A stretch of DNA of 64,000 bases from Gammaproteobacteria bacterium (lineage in GTDB: Bacteria > Pseudomonadota > Gammaproteobacteria > Burkholderiales > Rhodocyclaceae). Positions 48,906 to 60,379 of the stretch are shown here, one piece after another (the stretch's first letter is position 1; every line of letters begins with the position of its first letter). Made by a program: the position numbers and the translations under genes. The DNA is taken from NCBI GenBank assembly GCA_029289235.1, contig JARFTZ010000052.1:84512-148511 (forward strand). The letters run 5' to 3'. The notes beneath the pieces were generated by a model. The model worked only from the letters and a program-made list of their open reading frames with translations. It did not search any database and had not been told where the DNA came from.

Positions 48906-51900
48906 ATGCCCAAGCGTACAGACATCCATAGCATTCTGATCATTGGTGCCGGTCCGATCATCATCGGTCAGGCCTGTGAATTCGACTATTCCGGAGCGCA
49001 GGCGTGCAAGGCGCTACGTGAGGAAGGGTTCCGCGTCATCCTCGTGAACTCCAATCCGGCAACGATCATGACCGATCCGGAGATGGCCGATGTGACCTAC
49101 ATCGAGCCGATCAACTGGAAAGTCGTCGAAAAGATCATCGAGAAGGAGCGTCCCGATGCGCTTCTGCCGACCATGGGCGGCCAGACGGCGCTCAATTGTG
49201 CGCTCGATCTGGCGCAGCATGGGGTGCTCGAGAAATACAACGTTGAGATGATCGGTGCGTCGCGCGAGGCGATCGACAAGGCCGAGGACCGCCAGAAGTT
49301 CAAGGAAGCGATGACCAAGATCGGCCTCGGTTCCGCGCGTTCGGCCATCGCCCACAGCATGGAAGAGGCGCAGCAGGTGCAAGCCGCGCTGGGCTTCCCG
49401 GTCATCATTCGTCCTTCCTTTACCATGGGCGGGTCGGGCGGCGGTATTGCCTACAACCAGGAAGAATTCGTCGAAATCTGTAAGCGCGGCCTCGAAGCCT
49501 CGCCGACGCACGAATTGCTGATCGAAGAATCGCTGATCGGCTGGAAAGAATTCGAAATGGAGGTGGTGCGTGACCGCAAGGATAACTGCATCATCGTCTG
49601 CTCCATCGAGAACCTGGATCCAATGGGTGTGCACACGGGTGACTCGATCACCGTCGCCCCGGCGCAAACGCTGACGGACAAGGAATACCAGATCATGCGT
49701 AACGCGTCGATCGCCGTGTTGCGTGAAATCGGCGTCGATACCGGCGGGTCGAATGTGCAGTTCTCGATCAATCCGAAAGACGGTCGCATGATCGTCATCG
49801 AGATGAACCCGCGCGTCTCGCGCTCGTCGGCGCTGGCCTCAAAGGCAACGGGTTTCCCGATCGCCAAGGTTGCGGCCAAGCTGGCTGTCGGCTACACGCT
49901 CGACGAACTGGCCAACGAAATCACCGGCGGCAAGACACCCGCCTCGTTCGAACCGTCGATCGACTACGTGGTCACCAAGGTTCCGCGTTTCGCCTTCGAG
50001 AAATTCCCGACTGCCGATTCGCGCCTGACGACGCAGATGAAGTCGGTCGGCGAGGTCATGGCGATCGGCCGTACCTTCCAGGAGTCGTTCCAGAAAGCGC
50101 TGCGCGGCCTGGAAGTCGGCGTCGACGGCATGAACCAGCGCACCACCGACCGCGAGGAACTGGAGAAGGAATTGGGCGAGCCGGGGCCGGAGCGTATCTG
50201 GTACGTCGGCGATGCCTTCGAGAACGGCTTCACGCTCGACGAAGTGCACAAGCTGACGCATATCGATCCGTGGTTCCTCGCGCAGATCGAGGATATCGTC
50301 AAGATCGAGATGCAGCTTGACGACATGAAGCTCAACGATCTCAACGCGCCGACACTGCGCGCATTGAAGCGCAAGGGATTCTCGGATCGTCGCCTGGCCC
50401 GGTTGATGAAAACGACCGAGGGCGAGGTGCGGGCGCGCCGTCATCTGCTGGGGATTCGTCCAGTCTACAAGCGGGTCGACACCTGCGCGGCCGAGTTCTC
50501 AACGAGTACGGCCTACATGTATTCGACCTACGAGGAAGAGTGCGAGGCCAACCCGAGCGACAAGAAGAAGATCATGGTTCTCGGTGGTGGGCCGAATCGC
50601 ATCGGCCAGGGCATCGAGTTCGACTATTGCTGCGTGCATGCCGCGCTGGCGATGCGCGAAGACGGCTATGAAACGATCATGGTTAACTGCAATCCGGAGA
50701 CCGTTTCGACCGACTACGATACATCGGACCGGCTGTACTTCGAGCCGCTGACGCTCGAAGATGTGCTGGAAATCGTCGCCATCGAAAAACCGGTCGGCGT
50801 GATCGTGCAGTTCGGCGGACAGACGCCGCTCAAGCTCGCGCGTGATCTCGAAGCCAACGGCGTGCCGATCATCGGTACTTCGCCCGACATGATTGATGCG
50901 GCCGAAGACCGCGAGCGTTTCCAGCAACTGCTGCATGACCTCGGCCTCAAGCAGCCGCCCAACCGCACGGCGCGCACCGAAGCCGACGCGCTGCGCCTGG
51001 CCGAGGAAATCGGCTATCCGCTGGTGGTTCGTCCGTCCTACGTTCTCGGCGGGCGTGCGATGGAAATCGTGCACGAACCGCGCGACCTCGAGCGCTACAT
51101 GCGCGAGGCCGTCAAGGTGTCGAACGACTCGCCGGTGTTGCTCGACCGCTTCCTTAATGATGCCTGCGAAGTCGACGTCGACGCCTTGTCCGATGGCGAG
51201 GAGGTCATCATCGGCGGCGTCATGGAGCACATCGAACAGGCTGGCGTGCATTCGGGCGATTCCGCCTGCTCCTTGCCGCCGTACTCACTGTCAAAGGAGG
51301 TTCAGGACGAACTGCGCCGGCAGACTCGGCTGATGGCCAAGGGACTCAACGTCTGCGGGTTGATGAACGTCCAGTTCGCCATCCAGAACGACGTGGTCTA
51401 CGTCCTTGAGGTCAATCCCCGGGCATCGCGTACCGTCCCGTTCGTCTCCAAGGCGACCGGACTGCCGCTGGCCAAGATCGCGGCGCGTTGCATGGCGGGG
51501 CGCTCGCTCGCCAGCCAGGGCGTGGCGAAGGAGGTCATTCCGCCGTATTTCTCGGTGAAGGAAGCCGTCTTCCCGTTCAACAAGTTCCCTGGTGTCGACA
51601 CGATCCTTGGGCCGGAAATGAAGTCGACCGGCGAGGTCATGGGCGTGGGTGTGACCTTCGAGGAAGCCTTCGTCAAGAGTCAGATGGCGACCAACGTCAA
51701 GCTGCCTTCGGGCGGCAAGGTGTTCTTGAGCGTCAAGGACTCCGACAAGGACAAGGTCGCCGCGATTGCCCGTGACCTGCACGAATCGGGTTTTCACCTG
51801 CTGGCGTCTCGTGGCACCGCGGCAACGATTACCGCGGCCGGAATTCCCGTGACTGTGGTTAACAAGGTGACGGAGGGGCGTCCGCACATCGTCGACATGA

Positions 51901-52112
51901 TCAAGAACAACGAGGTCGTCCTGATCATCAACACGGTCGATGAGAAGCGCAAGGCGATCAACGATTCGCGGTCGATCCGGACCTCGGGGCTGGCTGCCCG
52001 GGTGACGATGTATACGACGGTCTGGGGCGCAGAAGCTGCGGCGGTGGGTATCAAGAACCGTGGTGATCTGGTTGTCTATCCGCTACAGACATTGCACGCC
52101 CAACTCGGTTAG
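48906..52112 (+). CDS. carB: Carbamoyl-phosphate synthase large subunit
   Basis: The 1068-residue protein has the duplicated CarB structure. The first ATP-grasp half (about 1-400) starts [20 protein letters not shown] and has [15 protein letters not shown]. The second half (about 550-935) starts [19 protein letters not shown] and has [17 protein letters not shown] central oligomerisation domain lies between them, and the C-terminal MGS-like allosteric domain is at about 940-1068. It is full length. It makes carbamoyl phosphate from bicarbonate, ATP and ammonia tunnelled from CarA. Confidence 0.98.
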   Translation: MPKRTDIHSILIIGAGPIIIGQACEFDYSGAQACKALREEGFRVILVNSNPATIMTDPEMADVTYIEPINWKVVEKIIEKERPDALLPTMGGQTALNCALDLAQHGVLEKYNVEMIGASREAIDKAEDRQKFKEAMTKIGLGSARSAIAHSMEEAQQVQAALGFPVIIRPSFTMGGSGGGIAYNQEEFVEICKRGLEASPTHELLIEESLIGWKEFEMEVVRDRKDNCIIVCSIENLDPMGVHTGDSITVAPAQTLTDKEYQIMRNASIAVLREIGVDTGGSNVQFSINPKDGRMIVIEMNPRVSRSSALASKATGFPIAKVAAKLAVGYTLDELANEITGGKTPASFEPSIDYVVTKVPRFAFEKFPTADSRLTTQMKSVGEVMAIGRTFQESFQKALRGLEVGVDGMNQRTTDREELEKELGEPGPERIWYVGDAFENGFTLDEVHKLTHIDPWFLAQIEDIVKIEMQLDDMKLNDLNAPTLRALKRKGFSDRRLARLMKTTEGEVRARRHLLGIRPVYKRVDTCAAEFSTSTAYMYSTYEEECEANPSDKKKIMVLGGGPNRIGQGIEFDYCCVHAALAMREDGYETIMVNCNPETVSTDYDTSDRLYFEPLTLEDVLEIVAIEKPVGVIVQFGGQTPLKLARDLEANGVPIIGTSPDMIDAAEDRERFQQLLHDLGLKQPPNRTARTEADALRLAEEIGYPLVVRPSYVLGGRAMEIVHEPRDLERYMREAVKVSNDSPVLLDRFLNDACEVDVDALSDGEEVIIGGVMEHIEQAGVHSGDSACSLPPYSLSKEVQDELRRQTRLMAKGLNVCGLMNVQFAIQNDVVYVLEVNPRASRTVPFVSKATGLPLAKIAARCMAGRSLASQGVAKEVIPPYFSVKEAVFPFNKFPGVDTILGPEMKSTGEVMGVGVTFEEAFVKSQMATNVKLPSGGKVFLSVKDSDKDKVAAIARDLHESGFHLLASRGTAATITAAGIPVTVVNKVTEGRPHIVDMIKNNEVVLIINTVDEKRKAINDSRSIRTSGLAARVTMYTTVWGAEAAAVGIKNRGDLVVYPLQTLHAQLG

Positions 52113-52131
52113 TATCCTTTCTTTTTTTCCG

Positions 52132-52173
52132 CCGCCGGATTGCCACGTCATCGTGAACCGGCGGTTTTGTTTT
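52132..52173 (+). terminator. Terminator between carB and greA
   Basis: CCGCCGG (52132-52138) pairs with CCGGCGG (52158-52164) across a 19-base loop and is followed by TTTTGTTTT. It lies within the 74-base gap, so greA expression depends on read-through or on a promoter in the carB 3' end. Confidence 0.6.
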
Positions 52174-52186
52174 CTGGTGAAGAACG

Positions 52187-52663
52187 ATGAACAAGACACC
52201 CCTGACGATTGCCGGCGCGGAAAAGCTCCGTGCCGAACTGCAGCACCTCAAATCCGTCGAACGTCCGAATGTGATTGCGGCAATCGCCGAGGCTCGTTCC
52301 TATGGCGACCTGTCCGAGAACGCTGAATACGATGCCGCCAAGGAGCGGCAGGCCTTCATCGAAGGGCGCATCAAGGAAGTCGAGTTGAAGCTTTCGAATG
52401 CGCAGATCATCGATCCTGCCCTGCTCGATGCGGACGGGCGTTGCGTATTCGGGGCGACGGTCGATCTGGAGGATCAGGACTCGGGCGATCAGGTGACTTA
52501 TCAGATCGTCGGCGAGGACGAGGCGGACATAAAAACCGGAAAGATATCCGTCAATTCGCCGATTGCCCGCGCGTTGATCGGGAAGTACGCAGGGGACGTG
52601 GCCCAGGTTCAGGCTCCAGGCGGGATCCGGGAATATGAAGTACTGGAAGTTCGTTACGAATAG
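52187..52663 (+). CDS. greA: Transcription elongation factor GreA
   Basis: The 158-residue protein has the N-terminal coiled coil ([40 protein letters not shown]) carrying the acidic tip that enters the RNA polymerase secondary channel. The FKBP-like C-terminal domain follows ([20 protein letters not shown]). It rescues backtracked polymerase by stimulating transcript cleavage. It follows carB on the same strand, behind a hairpin. Confidence 0.97.
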   Translation: MNKTPLTIAGAEKLRAELQHLKSVERPNVIAAIAEARSYGDLSENAEYDAAKERQAFIEGRIKEVELKLSNAQIIDPALLDADGRCVFGATVDLEDQDSGDQVTYQIVGEDEADIKTGKISVNSPIARALIGKYAGDVAQVQAPGGIREYEVLEVRYE

Positions 52664-52719
52664 GCCTGTCAGTGCGGGCGGAGACTGGCTCAGGCCGATC
52701 TCCGCGCGTTCTTTACCGG

Positions 52720-53070
52720 CTATCCTTGATGGCTGCGTTTGGTCCGGCGGGGCTCGTGGCGCCGAGATGCCCGAAGCGATTCCTTCGCGATGGGTTGTTC
52801 AGGTGAGGGGCGCCAGATGACAAGCAACTTGCCGATATGTTGTACTGGCGCGGCTCCCTGATGCTCGCAGATTTCCGACAGGAATTTGTCCCGTTCTTCT
52901 CGCTCGTCGCTGTAAACCCGTATCTTGATCAGTTCGTGACTGTCAAGGCAGACTCCGATCTCCTTCATTACGGATTCGGTAAGCCCCTTCTGGCTGATCG
53001 AAACGACGGGCTTCAGGGCGTGGGCCCGGGCGCGAAGCGAGCGTCGTTGGGCGGCTGTGATATCAAGCAT
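52720..53070 (-). CDS. yhbY: YhbY-family ribosome-associated RNA-binding protein
   Basis: The 116-residue protein opens [20 protein letters not shown] and has the CRM-domain core ([40 protein letters not shown]). It ends with a basic extension of about 20 residues beyond the usual YhbY length. YhbY binds pre-50S particles and aids ribosome assembly. It is divergent from rlmE, which modifies 23S rRNA; this pairing is conserved in proteobacteria. Confidence 0.95.
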   Translation of the reverse strand: MLDITAAQRRSLRARAHALKPVVSISQKGLTESVMKEIGVCLDSHELIKIRVYSDEREERDKFLSEICEHQGAAPVQHIGKLLVIWRPSPEQPIAKESLRASRRHEPRRTKRSHQG

Positions 53071-53114
53071 CGGCAGGAACCTTCAAAAGCGCGCATTCTA
53101 CAGGGTTTGATTCA

Positions 53115-53735
53115 ATGAAGCGTACAAGGACAAGCAAGGCATGGATGCACGAACACGTAAGCGATCCCTTCGTCCAGCGGGCGAAAGCGGAAGGTTACCG
53201 TTCCCGGGCCTCGTTCAAACTGATGGAAATCGACGATCGCGACCATTTGATTCGCCCCGGAAGCGTTGTGGTCGATCTCGGGGCTGCGCCGGGCGGATGG
53301 TCCCAGGTGGCGGCGCAGCGGATGAATGGACGAGGGCGGGTGGTGGCCCTTGACCTGCTTGAAATGACCGGTTTGCATGGCGTCGAGTTCATTCAGGGCG
53401 ATTTCCGGGAGGAAAGCGTCCTTGGCAGATTGGAGGAATTGCTTGCCGGCGAGAAGGTCGACCTTGTGCTTTCGGATATGGCCCCCAATATATCAGGGGT
53501 GCCCGTCTCCGATCAGGCGCGGGTTATGCACCTTGCCGAATTGGGGCTTGATTTCTCGCGCCATTGGCTGAAACCGGATGGGGCTTTTCTGGTCAAAGTT
53601 TTCCAGGGATATGGATACGAAGATTTCGTTCGTGAAATGAGAGAGGTTTTTCGGTCTGTGCTTACCCGCAAACCCGATGCCTCTCGCGATCGAAGCTCGG
53701 AGGTCTATTTGCTTGGAAAAGGTTTGAAAGTCTGA
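53115..53735 (+). CDS. rlmE: 23S rRNA (uridine-2'-O-)-methyltransferase RlmE (FtsJ/RrmJ)
   Basis: The 206-residue protein has the FtsJ layout. The first catalytic Lys is in [13 protein letters not shown]. The SAM site is [19 protein letters not shown]. Asp is in [13 protein letters not shown], the second Lys in [16 protein letters not shown], and the Glu in [11 protein letters not shown], giving the K-D-K-E tetrad. It methylates U2552 of 23S rRNA late in 50S assembly. It lies upstream of ftsH, as in E. coli, with a 124-base gap. Confidence 0.96.
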   Translation: MKRTRTSKAWMHEHVSDPFVQRAKAEGYRSRASFKLMEIDDRDHLIRPGSVVVDLGAAPGGWSQVAAQRMNGRGRVVALDLLEMTGLHGVEFIQGDFREESVLGRLEELLAGEKVDLVLSDMAPNISGVPVSDQARVMHLAELGLDFSRHWLKPDGAFLVKVFQGYGYEDFVREMREVFRSVLTRKPDASRDRSSEVYLLGKGLKV

Positions 53736-53859
53736 ACCCGAGGCGAAGGTAACCGGTAACCGGGCGATCTGACGGAACCGCGGAGAAGGTTTAGAATGTT
53801 GTCTTTCGTAGAGGACCAGTTCCTGGTGCGCCAGGGCGAAGCGAGGAAGAGGTACAGCA

Positions 53860-55743
53860 TTGAATAATATGTTCAAGAATCTGGCGGTCTGGCTTGTGAT
53901 CGGCCTTGTGCTGATGACTGTCTTCAACCAGTTCAATTCCCGGCAGGTGACGCAGGCCTCGATGGAATACTCTCAGTTCATGGATGAAGTGGGACGGGGG
54001 TCGATCACCAAGGTCGTTATCGAAGGGCGGGTGCTCAAGGCGACAACGGCTGACGGACGCAAGCTGACGACGTATGCGCCGCCGGATCTCTGGATGGTCT
54101 CCGACTTGCTCAAGAATGGCGTCAAGGTGGAAGCCAAGCCGGAGGAAGAGCAGTCCTTCCTGATGAATATCTTCATCAGCTGGTTCCCGATGCTGTTGCT
54201 GATCGGCGTCTGGGTGTTCTTCATGCGCCAGATGCAGGGCGGCGGCAAGGGCGGCGCCTTCTCTTTCGGCAAGAGCAAGGCGCGTTTGCTCGACGAGTCG
54301 TCGAATACCGTGACTTTCGCTGACGTCGCGGGCTGCGATGAGGCGAAGGAAGAGGTTTCCGAATTGGTCGATTTCCTGCGCGACCCCAGCAAGTTCCAGA
54401 AACTCGGCGGGCGGATTCCCAAAGGCGTGCTTCTTGTCGGCAACCCGGGAACCGGAAAGACGCTGCTGGCAAAAGCCATCGCCGGTGAGGCAAAAGTACC
54501 GTTCTTCTCGATCTCCGGTTCCGATTTCGTGGAGATGTTCGTCGGTGTCGGCGCGGCGCGTGTTCGCGACATGTTCGAGAATGCCAAAAAGCACTCGCCC
54601 TGCATCATCTTCATCGACGAACTCGATGCGGTCGGGCGCCAGCGTGGCGCCGGTCTCGGCGGCGGCAACGATGAACGCGAACAGACCCTGAACCAGATGC
54701 TCGTCGAAATGGACGGCTTCGAGGCGAGTTCCGGGGTGATTGTCATCGCCGCGACCAACCGTCCTGACGTTCTCGACCCCGCGCTGATGCGTCCAGGACG
54801 CTTTGACCGCCAGGTTGTGGTGCCGCTGCCGGACATCCGCGGTCGCGAGCAGATTCTCAATGTGCACATGCGCAAGGTGCCGCTGGCGCCCGACGTCAAG
54901 GCCGACATCATCGCGCGCGGCACACCGGGCTTCTCCGGTGCCGACCTGGCCAACCTGGTCAATGAGGCAGCGCTGTTTGCCGCTCGCGGAAACAAGCGCC
55001 TCGTCGATATGGAGGACTTCGAGAAGGCCAAGGACAAGATCATGATGGGCGCCGAACGCCGCAGCATGGTCATGAGCGACGAGGAAAAGCGCAACACGGC
55101 CTACCATGAATCAGGCCACGCGGTCGTCGCCAAGCTGGTGCCGAAGTCCGATCCGGTGCACAAGGTGACGATCATTCCGCGTGGACGTGCGCTCGGGCTG
55201 ACGATGCAGTTGCCTGAAGAGGATCGCTATGCCTACGACCGCACCTATCTGATGAGCCGTATCGCGGTACTTTTCGGCGGGCGTATCGCCGAAGAGTTGT
55301 TCATGAACCAGATGACGACAGGTGCTTCCAACGATTTCGAGCGGGCAACCCAGATGGCGCGTGACATGGTCACCCGCTACGGCATGTCGGATGTGCTCGG
55401 TCCGATGGTTTACGGTGAGAACGAGGGCGAGGTGTTCCTTGGCCGCTCGGTGACCACGCACAAGAATGTGTCCGAAGCGACGATGCAGAAGGTGGATGCG
55501 GAAATCCGCCGGATCATCGACGAGCAGTACGCACTGGCCCGGAAACTCCTCGACGAGAATCGCGACAAGGTCGAAGCGATGACCAAGGCGCTGCTCGAAT
55601 GGGAGACCATCGATGCGGAGCAGATCGATGACATTATGGCCGGCAAGCCTCCACGTCCGCCGAAGGATCCGCAGCCGAGAATGAACGGTGCGGCGGGTTC
55701 GCCGCCACCCAGTGCCGCGCCCAGCGCTACCGCTCCAGCATGA
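53860..55743 (+). CDS. ftsH: ATP-dependent zinc metalloprotease FtsH
   Basis: The 627-residue protein starts at TTG (53860), seven bases after GAGGAAGAGG; the ATG three codons later is the alternative. Two membrane helices (about 6-24 and 103-124) flank a periplasmic domain. The AAA domain has Walker [11 protein letters not shown] and Walker [12 protein letters not shown]. The zinc site HESGH is at 416-420. A Pro/Ser-rich tail closes it. It degrades misassembled membrane proteins and short-lived regulators, such as sigma-32 and LpxC in E. coli. A strong terminator follows. Confidence 0.97.
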   Translation: MNNMFKNLAVWLVIGLVLMTVFNQFNSRQVTQASMEYSQFMDEVGRGSITKVVIEGRVLKATTADGRKLTTYAPPDLWMVSDLLKNGVKVEAKPEEEQSFLMNIFISWFPMLLLIGVWVFFMRQMQGGGKGGAFSFGKSKARLLDESSNTVTFADVAGCDEAKEEVSELVDFLRDPSKFQKLGGRIPKGVLLVGNPGTGKTLLAKAIAGEAKVPFFSISGSDFVEMFVGVGAARVRDMFENAKKHSPCIIFIDELDAVGRQRGAGLGGGNDEREQTLNQMLVEMDGFEASSGVIVIAATNRPDVLDPALMRPGRFDRQVVVPLPDIRGREQILNVHMRKVPLAPDVKADIIARGTPGFSGADLANLVNEAALFAARGNKRLVDMEDFEKAKDKIMMGAERRSMVMSDEEKRNTAYHESGHAVVAKLVPKSDPVHKVTIIPRGRALGLTMQLPEEDRYAYDRTYLMSRIAVLFGGRIAEELFMNQMTTGASNDFERATQMARDMVTRYGMSDVLGPMVYGENEGEVFLGRSVTTHKNVSEATMQKVDAEIRRIIDEQYALARKLLDENRDKVEAMTKALLEWETIDAEQIDDIMAGKPPRPPKDPQPRMNGAAGSPPPSAAPSATAPA

Positions 55744-55771
55744 CGACGGTACGGCCAATGGCATGAAATCC

Positions 55772-55796
55772 GGGGGAGGCAACTCCCCCTTTTTTT
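55772..55796 (+). terminator. Rho-independent terminator of ftsH
   Basis: GGGGGAG (55772-55778) and CTCCCCC (55783-55789) are perfect arms around GCAA and are followed by seven T residues. It ends 12 bases before the likely folP start, so folP is normally insulated from ftsH. Confidence 0.9.
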
Positions 55797-55808
55797 GTGG
55801 GGATATCG

Positions 55809-56639
55809 ATGCTTCGTTGCGGCAACTTCCAACTCTCTCTTGAACGTCCGCAGATCATGGGGATCGTAAATCTTACGCCCGATTCCTTCTCGGGCGACGG
55901 GCTGGCGAACGATACGGCGCGCGCTATCGCGCATGCCTGGCGCCAGATCGAGGCCGGAGCCGACATGATCGATCTGGGTGCCGAGTCCTCGAGGCCCGGG
56001 GCGACTCCGACGTCGCTCGACGAGGAACTGGCCCGTTTGCTGCCGGTTTTGGAAAGTTTGTCGGGTTGCCCGGTGCCGATTTCCGTCGATACGTACAAGC
56101 CGGAGGTGATGCGGGCTGCGTTGGCGCATGGTGCGTCCATGATCAATGACATTTACGCGCTGCGCCGCCCTGGCGCAATTGCCGCCGTCGCTGGTAGCGA
56201 TTGTGCGATTTGCCTGATGCATATGCAGGGCGAGCCGCTGACCATGCAGAAGAATCCGGTTTATCACGACGATGTCGTCCGCGAAGTCGAGGAGTTCTTG
56301 TGCGGACGTGTCGACGAAGTGATCGCCGCGGGGATTGCCCGTGACCGCCTGGTTCTCGATCCCGGTTTTGGGTTCGGCAAGACGCTTGAAGATAACCTGG
56401 CCATGCTTGCCCGACTAGGCGAGACCGGCTGTTACGGCTTGCCGATTCTGGCCGGGATATCGCGGAAATCGATGTTGGGTGCTATTACCGGCAGGACCGT
56501 GGCGGACCGGCTGGCCGCCAGTGTGGCGGCGGCGGTGCTTGCCGCAGCGCATGGTGCCCGCATTTTGCGGGTGCATGATGTCGCCGAGACACGCGATGCG
56601 ATAGCCGTCTGGCAAGCTGTCGAGTCGGCCAGGCACTGA
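55809..56639 (+). CDS. folP: Dihydropteroate synthase
   Basis: The ATG at 55809 (MLRCGNFQLSLERPQIMGIV) gives 276 residues; a GTG at 55797 abuts the ftsH terminator and is less likely. Family motifs are NLTPDSFSGDG, DLGAESSRPGATPTS, SVDTYKP, LMHMQGEP and LDPGFGFGKTLEDN. It joins p-aminobenzoate to dihydropterin pyrophosphate in folate synthesis and is the sulfonamide target. It follows ftsH as in E. coli, but glmM is displaced about 4.7 kb downstream. Confidence 0.96.
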   Translation: MLRCGNFQLSLERPQIMGIVNLTPDSFSGDGLANDTARAIAHAWRQIEAGADMIDLGAESSRPGATPTSLDEELARLLPVLESLSGCPVPISVDTYKPEVMRAALAHGASMINDIYALRRPGAIAAVAGSDCAICLMHMQGEPLTMQKNPVYHDDVVREVEEFLCGRVDEVIAAGIARDRLVLDPGFGFGKTLEDNLAMLARLGETGCYGLPILAGISRKSMLGAITGRTVADRLAASVAAAVLAAAHGARILRVHDVAETRDAIAVWQAVESARH

Positions 56640-56707
56640 CCGAATCCGTTTCGCTGTCCATGGCGGCAGTGCTGCCATTTCGAAAACTCCGACAGAAAGA
56701 GAGAAAC

Positions 56708-57205
56708 ATGCTGATACGCGCCGCAACGGAAAACGATTTCGAAGGAATTTGGCTGATTTTTCAGGCGGTAGTGGCGAATGGCGATACCTACGTTTTCTCT
56801 CCCCAAGCGACCCGTGAGGATGCGCACGATTACTGGTTCGGTCCGGGCGTCAGATCCTTCGTCGCCGAAGTGGATGGGGCGATTTCGGGAATGTATAAGC
56901 TGATCACCAATCAGCGTGACTTGGGATCTCACGTAGCCAACGCGTCGTTCATGGTGTGCCCGAAGGCGCACGGGAAGGGAATTGGCGAAGCGATGGGGCG
57001 CCACTGTCTTGAGGAGGCGCGAAAGGCGGGTTACGCGGCAATGCAGTTCAATTTCGTCGTCAGCACCAATACCGGTGCTGTCGCGCTATGGAAGAAGCTC
57101 GGCTTCAGCATTGTCGGAACCTTGCCGAAGGTATTCAGGCATCAGTCGCTGGGAATGGTCGATGCGTACGTAATGCATCGCTTTCTTGACGGCTCGGGCG
57201 CCTGA
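56708..57205 (+). CDS. GNAT-family N-acetyltransferase
   Basis: The ATG at 56708 (MLIRAATENDFEGIWLIFQA) gives 165 residues. The acetyl-CoA binding motif A is visible (ASFMVCPKAHGKGIGEAMGR), followed by FNFVVSTNTGAVALWKKLGF, the typical motif B. It transfers an acetyl group from acetyl-CoA to an unknown amine. Its place between folP and pstS is probably incidental. The ribosome site is AGAGA, weak. Confidence 0.9.
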   Translation: MLIRAATENDFEGIWLIFQAVVANGDTYVFSPQATREDAHDYWFGPGVRSFVAEVDGAISGMYKLITNQRDLGSHVANASFMVCPKAHGKGIGEAMGRHCLEEARKAGYAAMQFNFVVSTNTGAVALWKKLGFSIVGTLPKVFRHQSLGMVDAYVMHRFLDGSGA

Positions 57206-57271
57206 AGGCCGGGGCCGCTTTCCTCCACCCGATGACACTGATTGCAGGCGTGACTTGGTCCGTTCATCGTT

Positions 57272-57289
57272 GTGTCACGAAATTGAAAT
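57272..57289 (+). promoter_or_regulatory. Possible Pho box upstream of pstS
   Basis: GTGTCACGAAATTGAAAT matches the PhoB consensus (two TGTCA-like repeats 11 bases apart) at about 12 of 18 positions. A -10-like TAGACT at 57300-57305 lies at the distance expected when PhoB replaces the -35 contact. It is 57 bases before the pstS start. Confidence 0.4.
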
Positions 57290-57345
57290 ATTCGGTCGAT
57301 AGACTTCATTTGCTTTGTTCTCGAACACACACAAGGAGAAGCGCA

Positions 57346-58368
57346 ATGAAGAAGCTGATGAAGAAATGGACCGCCATCCCGCTGGCAGCGGCAGTTCTGG
57401 CCATGACAGCACCTGTTGCCATGGCCGCAAACATTACCGGCGCGGGCGCGACCTTCCCGTTCGCCGTCTATACGAAATGGGCAGAAGCCTACAATGCCAA
57501 GACCGGCAACCAGGTGAACTATCAAGGTATTGGTTCTTCCGGCGGCATCAAGCAGATCAAGGCCAAGACAGTCGACTTCGGTGGCACGGATGCGCCGCTC
57601 AAGGTTGGCGATCTGAAGGAGGCAGGCCTCGTCCAACTGCCGACCGTGATGGGTGGGGCGACGATCGTCGTCAATCTGCCGGGCTTCAAGTCGGGAGATC
57701 TCAAGCTCGATGGCGCGACTGCTGCCAGTGTTTTCAGTGGTGCGATCAAGAAATGGAACGATCCGGCAATTGCCAGCCTGAATCCCGGTGCCAAATTGCC
57801 CGATACGGCGATTACCGTTGCGCACCGCTCTGACGGCTCGGGAACGACATTCGCCGTTACGAATTATCTGGCCAAGCAGTCCGAAGCTTTCAAGAGCAGC
57901 GTTGGCGCCGGTACGACGGTGAACTGGCCGGCGAATGCTGTCGGTGGCAAAGGCAACCCGGGGGTGGCGGCCAATGTTACGAAGATCGTTGGCGCGGTCG
58001 GTTATGTCGACATTGCCGATGCAATGAAAAACAACATGACTTTCGTGGCCCTTAAGAACAAGGCCGGCAAGTTTGTCCTGCCGACTCAGCAGACTATCGC
58101 CGACGCGGCGGCCGGGGCTGATTTCAAGGTCGAGGGTATGGCGCCGGATCTCCTTGACCAAACGCACGAGAACGCGTGGCCGATCACCTCGGCAACCTAC
58201 GTTCTGGTGTATGAAAAGGGAAGTGACGCCGCCAAGCAGCAAAGCGTGGTGGATTTTTTCACTTGGTCTCTCAGTAACGGTCAGAAGATGGCCGAAGAGC
58301 TCGGATTTGTAGCGCTTCCCGCAAGTGTGGTGAAGATGGTCGAAGCCGAGATGAAGAAGATCAAGTAA
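57346..58368 (+). CDS. pstS: Phosphate ABC transporter substrate-binding protein PstS
   Basis: The ATG at 57346 follows AAGGAG and gives 340 residues. A signal peptide (about 1-27, ending APVAMAA) precedes NITGAGATFPFAVYTKWAEA, the PstS opening. Phosphate ligands are in GIGSSGGIKQI and HRSDGSGTTFAVTNYL. It binds inorganic phosphate in the periplasm with high affinity and passes it to PstCAB. A likely Pho box lies upstream. pstC follows after 121 bases, and that gap may allow stronger pstS expression than of the permease genes. Confidence 0.97.
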   Translation: MKKLMKKWTAIPLAAAVLAMTAPVAMAANITGAGATFPFAVYTKWAEAYNAKTGNQVNYQGIGSSGGIKQIKAKTVDFGGTDAPLKVGDLKEAGLVQLPTVMGGATIVVNLPGFKSGDLKLDGATAASVFSGAIKKWNDPAIASLNPGAKLPDTAITVAHRSDGSGTTFAVTNYLAKQSEAFKSSVGAGTTVNWPANAVGGKGNPGVAANVTKIVGAVGYVDIADAMKNNMTFVALKNKAGKFVLPTQQTIADAAAGADFKVEGMAPDLLDQTHENAWPITSATYVLVYEKGSDAAKQQSVVDFFTWSLSNGQKMAEELGFVALPASVVKMVEAEMKKIK

Positions 58369-58489
58369 CAAGCAAGAAGACAGTCGTTGAAATTGCCGGG
58401 GGCTGGTACGGTCCCTGGCCTCCCTGAACGATAGCTTTCAGCGCAATTCTTTCGGTCAAGGTTGGCTGCGCCAGGGAGGGCGCTTTAAT

Positions 58490-59500
58490 ATGGATCCCGC
58501 GACGATGGTTGGTCAAGTCAGCAGCATGGTGGGAAAAAGCATGGAGCAAACCGACGTACATTCAGCCCGGGTCAAGGTGTTCCAGTGGCAGGACGGGGTC
58601 TTTCACAAAGTCACCCTGTTGTTTGCGCTTCTGGTACTGGCCGGACTGTTCGGGATTCTGGTGTCTTTGGCGATCGAGGCGATTCCGGCTTTGCGCGAGT
58701 TTGGTCCTTCCTTTGTCTGGACCAACGTGTGGAACGTTCCGGAGGAGAAGTTTGGCGCGGTAATTGCGATTTATGGAACGGTGGTTACGTCGCTGATTGC
58801 GCTCTTCATCGCGGTACCTGTCAGTTTCGGCATTGCGCTGTTTCTGACCGAAACCTGTCCTGCATGGTTAAGGCGTCCGCTCGGTACGGCGATCGAACTG
58901 CTGGCTGGTGTTCCGTCGATCATTTATGGCATCTGGGGGTTGTTCATCTTCGCGCCGCTTTTCTCTGAGCATGTGCAACCCTATCTGCAGGGGGCGTTCG
59001 GCAGTATTCCGGTTGTCGGCGGCTGGTTCTCGGGACCGCCCATCGGTATCGGTATCCTGGCGGCCGGCATCGTTCTGGCGCTGATGGTCATTCCGTTCAT
59101 AGCGTCGGTCATGCGGGATGTGTTCGAGACCGTTCCGTCAGTACTCAAGGAGTCAGCCTATGGCGTTGGTTGTACCACCTGGGAGGTGGTATGGAACGTC
59201 GTGTTGCCCTACACGCGTGTCGGTGTCGTCGGTGGCGTCATGCTGGGCTTGGGTCGGGCGCTTGGCGAAACCATGGCCGTGACCTTCGTGATCGGAAACG
59301 CCAACCGGATTACAGGCAGTCTTTTTGCGCCGGGAAATTCGATTGCCTCGGTGCTGGCCAACGAGTTCGGGGAAGCGTCGCCAGGCCTTCACGTCTCGTC
59401 GCTGTTTGCGTTGGGGTTGGTGCTCTTTGTAATCACCTTCATTGTTCTGAGCTTGTCGCGCTGGCTTATTCGCCGTGGCACGGTCAAGCAAGGGCACTAG
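58490..59500 (+). CDS. pstC: Phosphate ABC transporter permease PstC
   Basis: The 336-residue permease has six predicted membrane helices (first at about 40-65, [20 protein letters not shown]) and the PstC motifs [17 protein letters not shown] and [19 protein letters not shown], the latter being the EAA loop that contacts PstB. A cytoplasmic N-terminal extension of about 35 residues precedes helix 1; internal Met codons at 12 and 18 residues could be alternative starts. It forms the transmembrane channel with PstA. Confidence 0.96.
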   Translation: MDPATMVGQVSSMVGKSMEQTDVHSARVKVFQWQDGVFHKVTLLFALLVLAGLFGILVSLAIEAIPALREFGPSFVWTNVWNVPEEKFGAVIAIYGTVVTSLIALFIAVPVSFGIALFLTETCPAWLRRPLGTAIELLAGVPSIIYGIWGLFIFAPLFSEHVQPYLQGAFGSIPVVGGWFSGPPIGIGILAAGIVLALMVIPFIASVMRDVFETVPSVLKESAYGVGCTTWEVVWNVVLPYTRVGVVGGVMLGLGRALGETMAVTFVIGNANRITGSLFAPGNSIASVLANEFGEASPGLHVSSLFALGLVLFVITFIVLSLSRWLIRRGTVKQGH

Positions 59501-59518
59501 GTTGGGCGAGTTCGAGCC

Positions 59519-60361
59519 ATGAATCTTTATAACCGTCGTATTCTCATCAACCGCCTGGGCATCGGGCTTTCCATGCTGGCGATGGCGTTTGGCCTTCTCG
59601 CGTTGCTATGGATTCTGTTCACGCTTTTTTCCAAGGGCTTCGCGGTGCTGAGTTGGGATTTCTTTACACTGGATACGCCAGCCCCCGGTAATGAAGGAGG
59701 GGGCATGCGCAATGCCATTGTCGGCAGCCTAATGATCATTGGGGTAACGACGTGCGTGTCGACTCCGATCGGTATTCTCGCGGGGATTTATCTCGCGGAG
59801 TATGGTGCAACATCAAAGTTCGCCGCTGCAACGCGTTTCGTGGTGGACATCATGTTATCTGCGCCGTCAATCGCCATCGGGTTGTTTATCTACGCACTGA
59901 TGGTAGAAACGATGGGCGGATTCTCCGGCTGGGCCGGGTCGGTAGCCCTGTCCCTGATTGCGATTCCTGTCGTTGTCAGAACGACCGAGAACATGCTCAA
60001 GCTCGTTCCGCCGACCTTGCGTGAGGCGGCATTTGCCCTCGGTGCTCCGCGTTGGCGGGTCTCGCTCAGCGTCACATTGAGGTCAGTCAAAGCCGGTGTC
60101 GTCACTGGCGTATTGCTGGCCATCGCGCGCGTCACCGGCGAGACGGCGCCTTTGCTATTCACTGCGCTCAACAACCAGTTCTTCAGCACAGACATGTCGG
60201 AGCCCATGGGTAATCTTCCTGTCGTGATCTTCCAGTTTGCAATGAGTCCGTACGACAACTGGAATTCGCTTGCCTGGGGTGGAGCTTTGCTAATTGCCTT
60301 GTTGGTGCTTGCAATGAACATTGGAGCGCGCCTGATGTTCCGCGCCAACGACAAGAAATAA
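59519..60361 (+). CDS. pstA: Phosphate ABC transporter permease PstA
   Basis: The 280-residue permease has six membrane helices and the PstA motifs: [20 protein letters not shown] in the first loop, [20 protein letters not shown], and [20 protein letters not shown] as the EAA loop. It pairs with PstC in the inner membrane. It lies 18 bases after pstC and 18 before pstB, in one operon. Confidence 0.97.
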   Translation: MNLYNRRILINRLGIGLSMLAMAFGLLALLWILFTLFSKGFAVLSWDFFTLDTPAPGNEGGGMRNAIVGSLMIIGVTTCVSTPIGILAGIYLAEYGATSKFAAATRFVVDIMLSAPSIAIGLFIYALMVETMGGFSGWAGSVALSLIAIPVVVRTTENMLKLVPPTLREAAFALGAPRWRVSLSVTLRSVKAGVVTGVLLAIARVTGETAPLLFTALNNQFFSTDMSEPMGNLPVVIFQFAMSPYDNWNSLAWGGALLIALLVLAMNIGARLMFRANDKK

Positions 60362-60379
60362 ATTACCGGAGTCTTCCTC

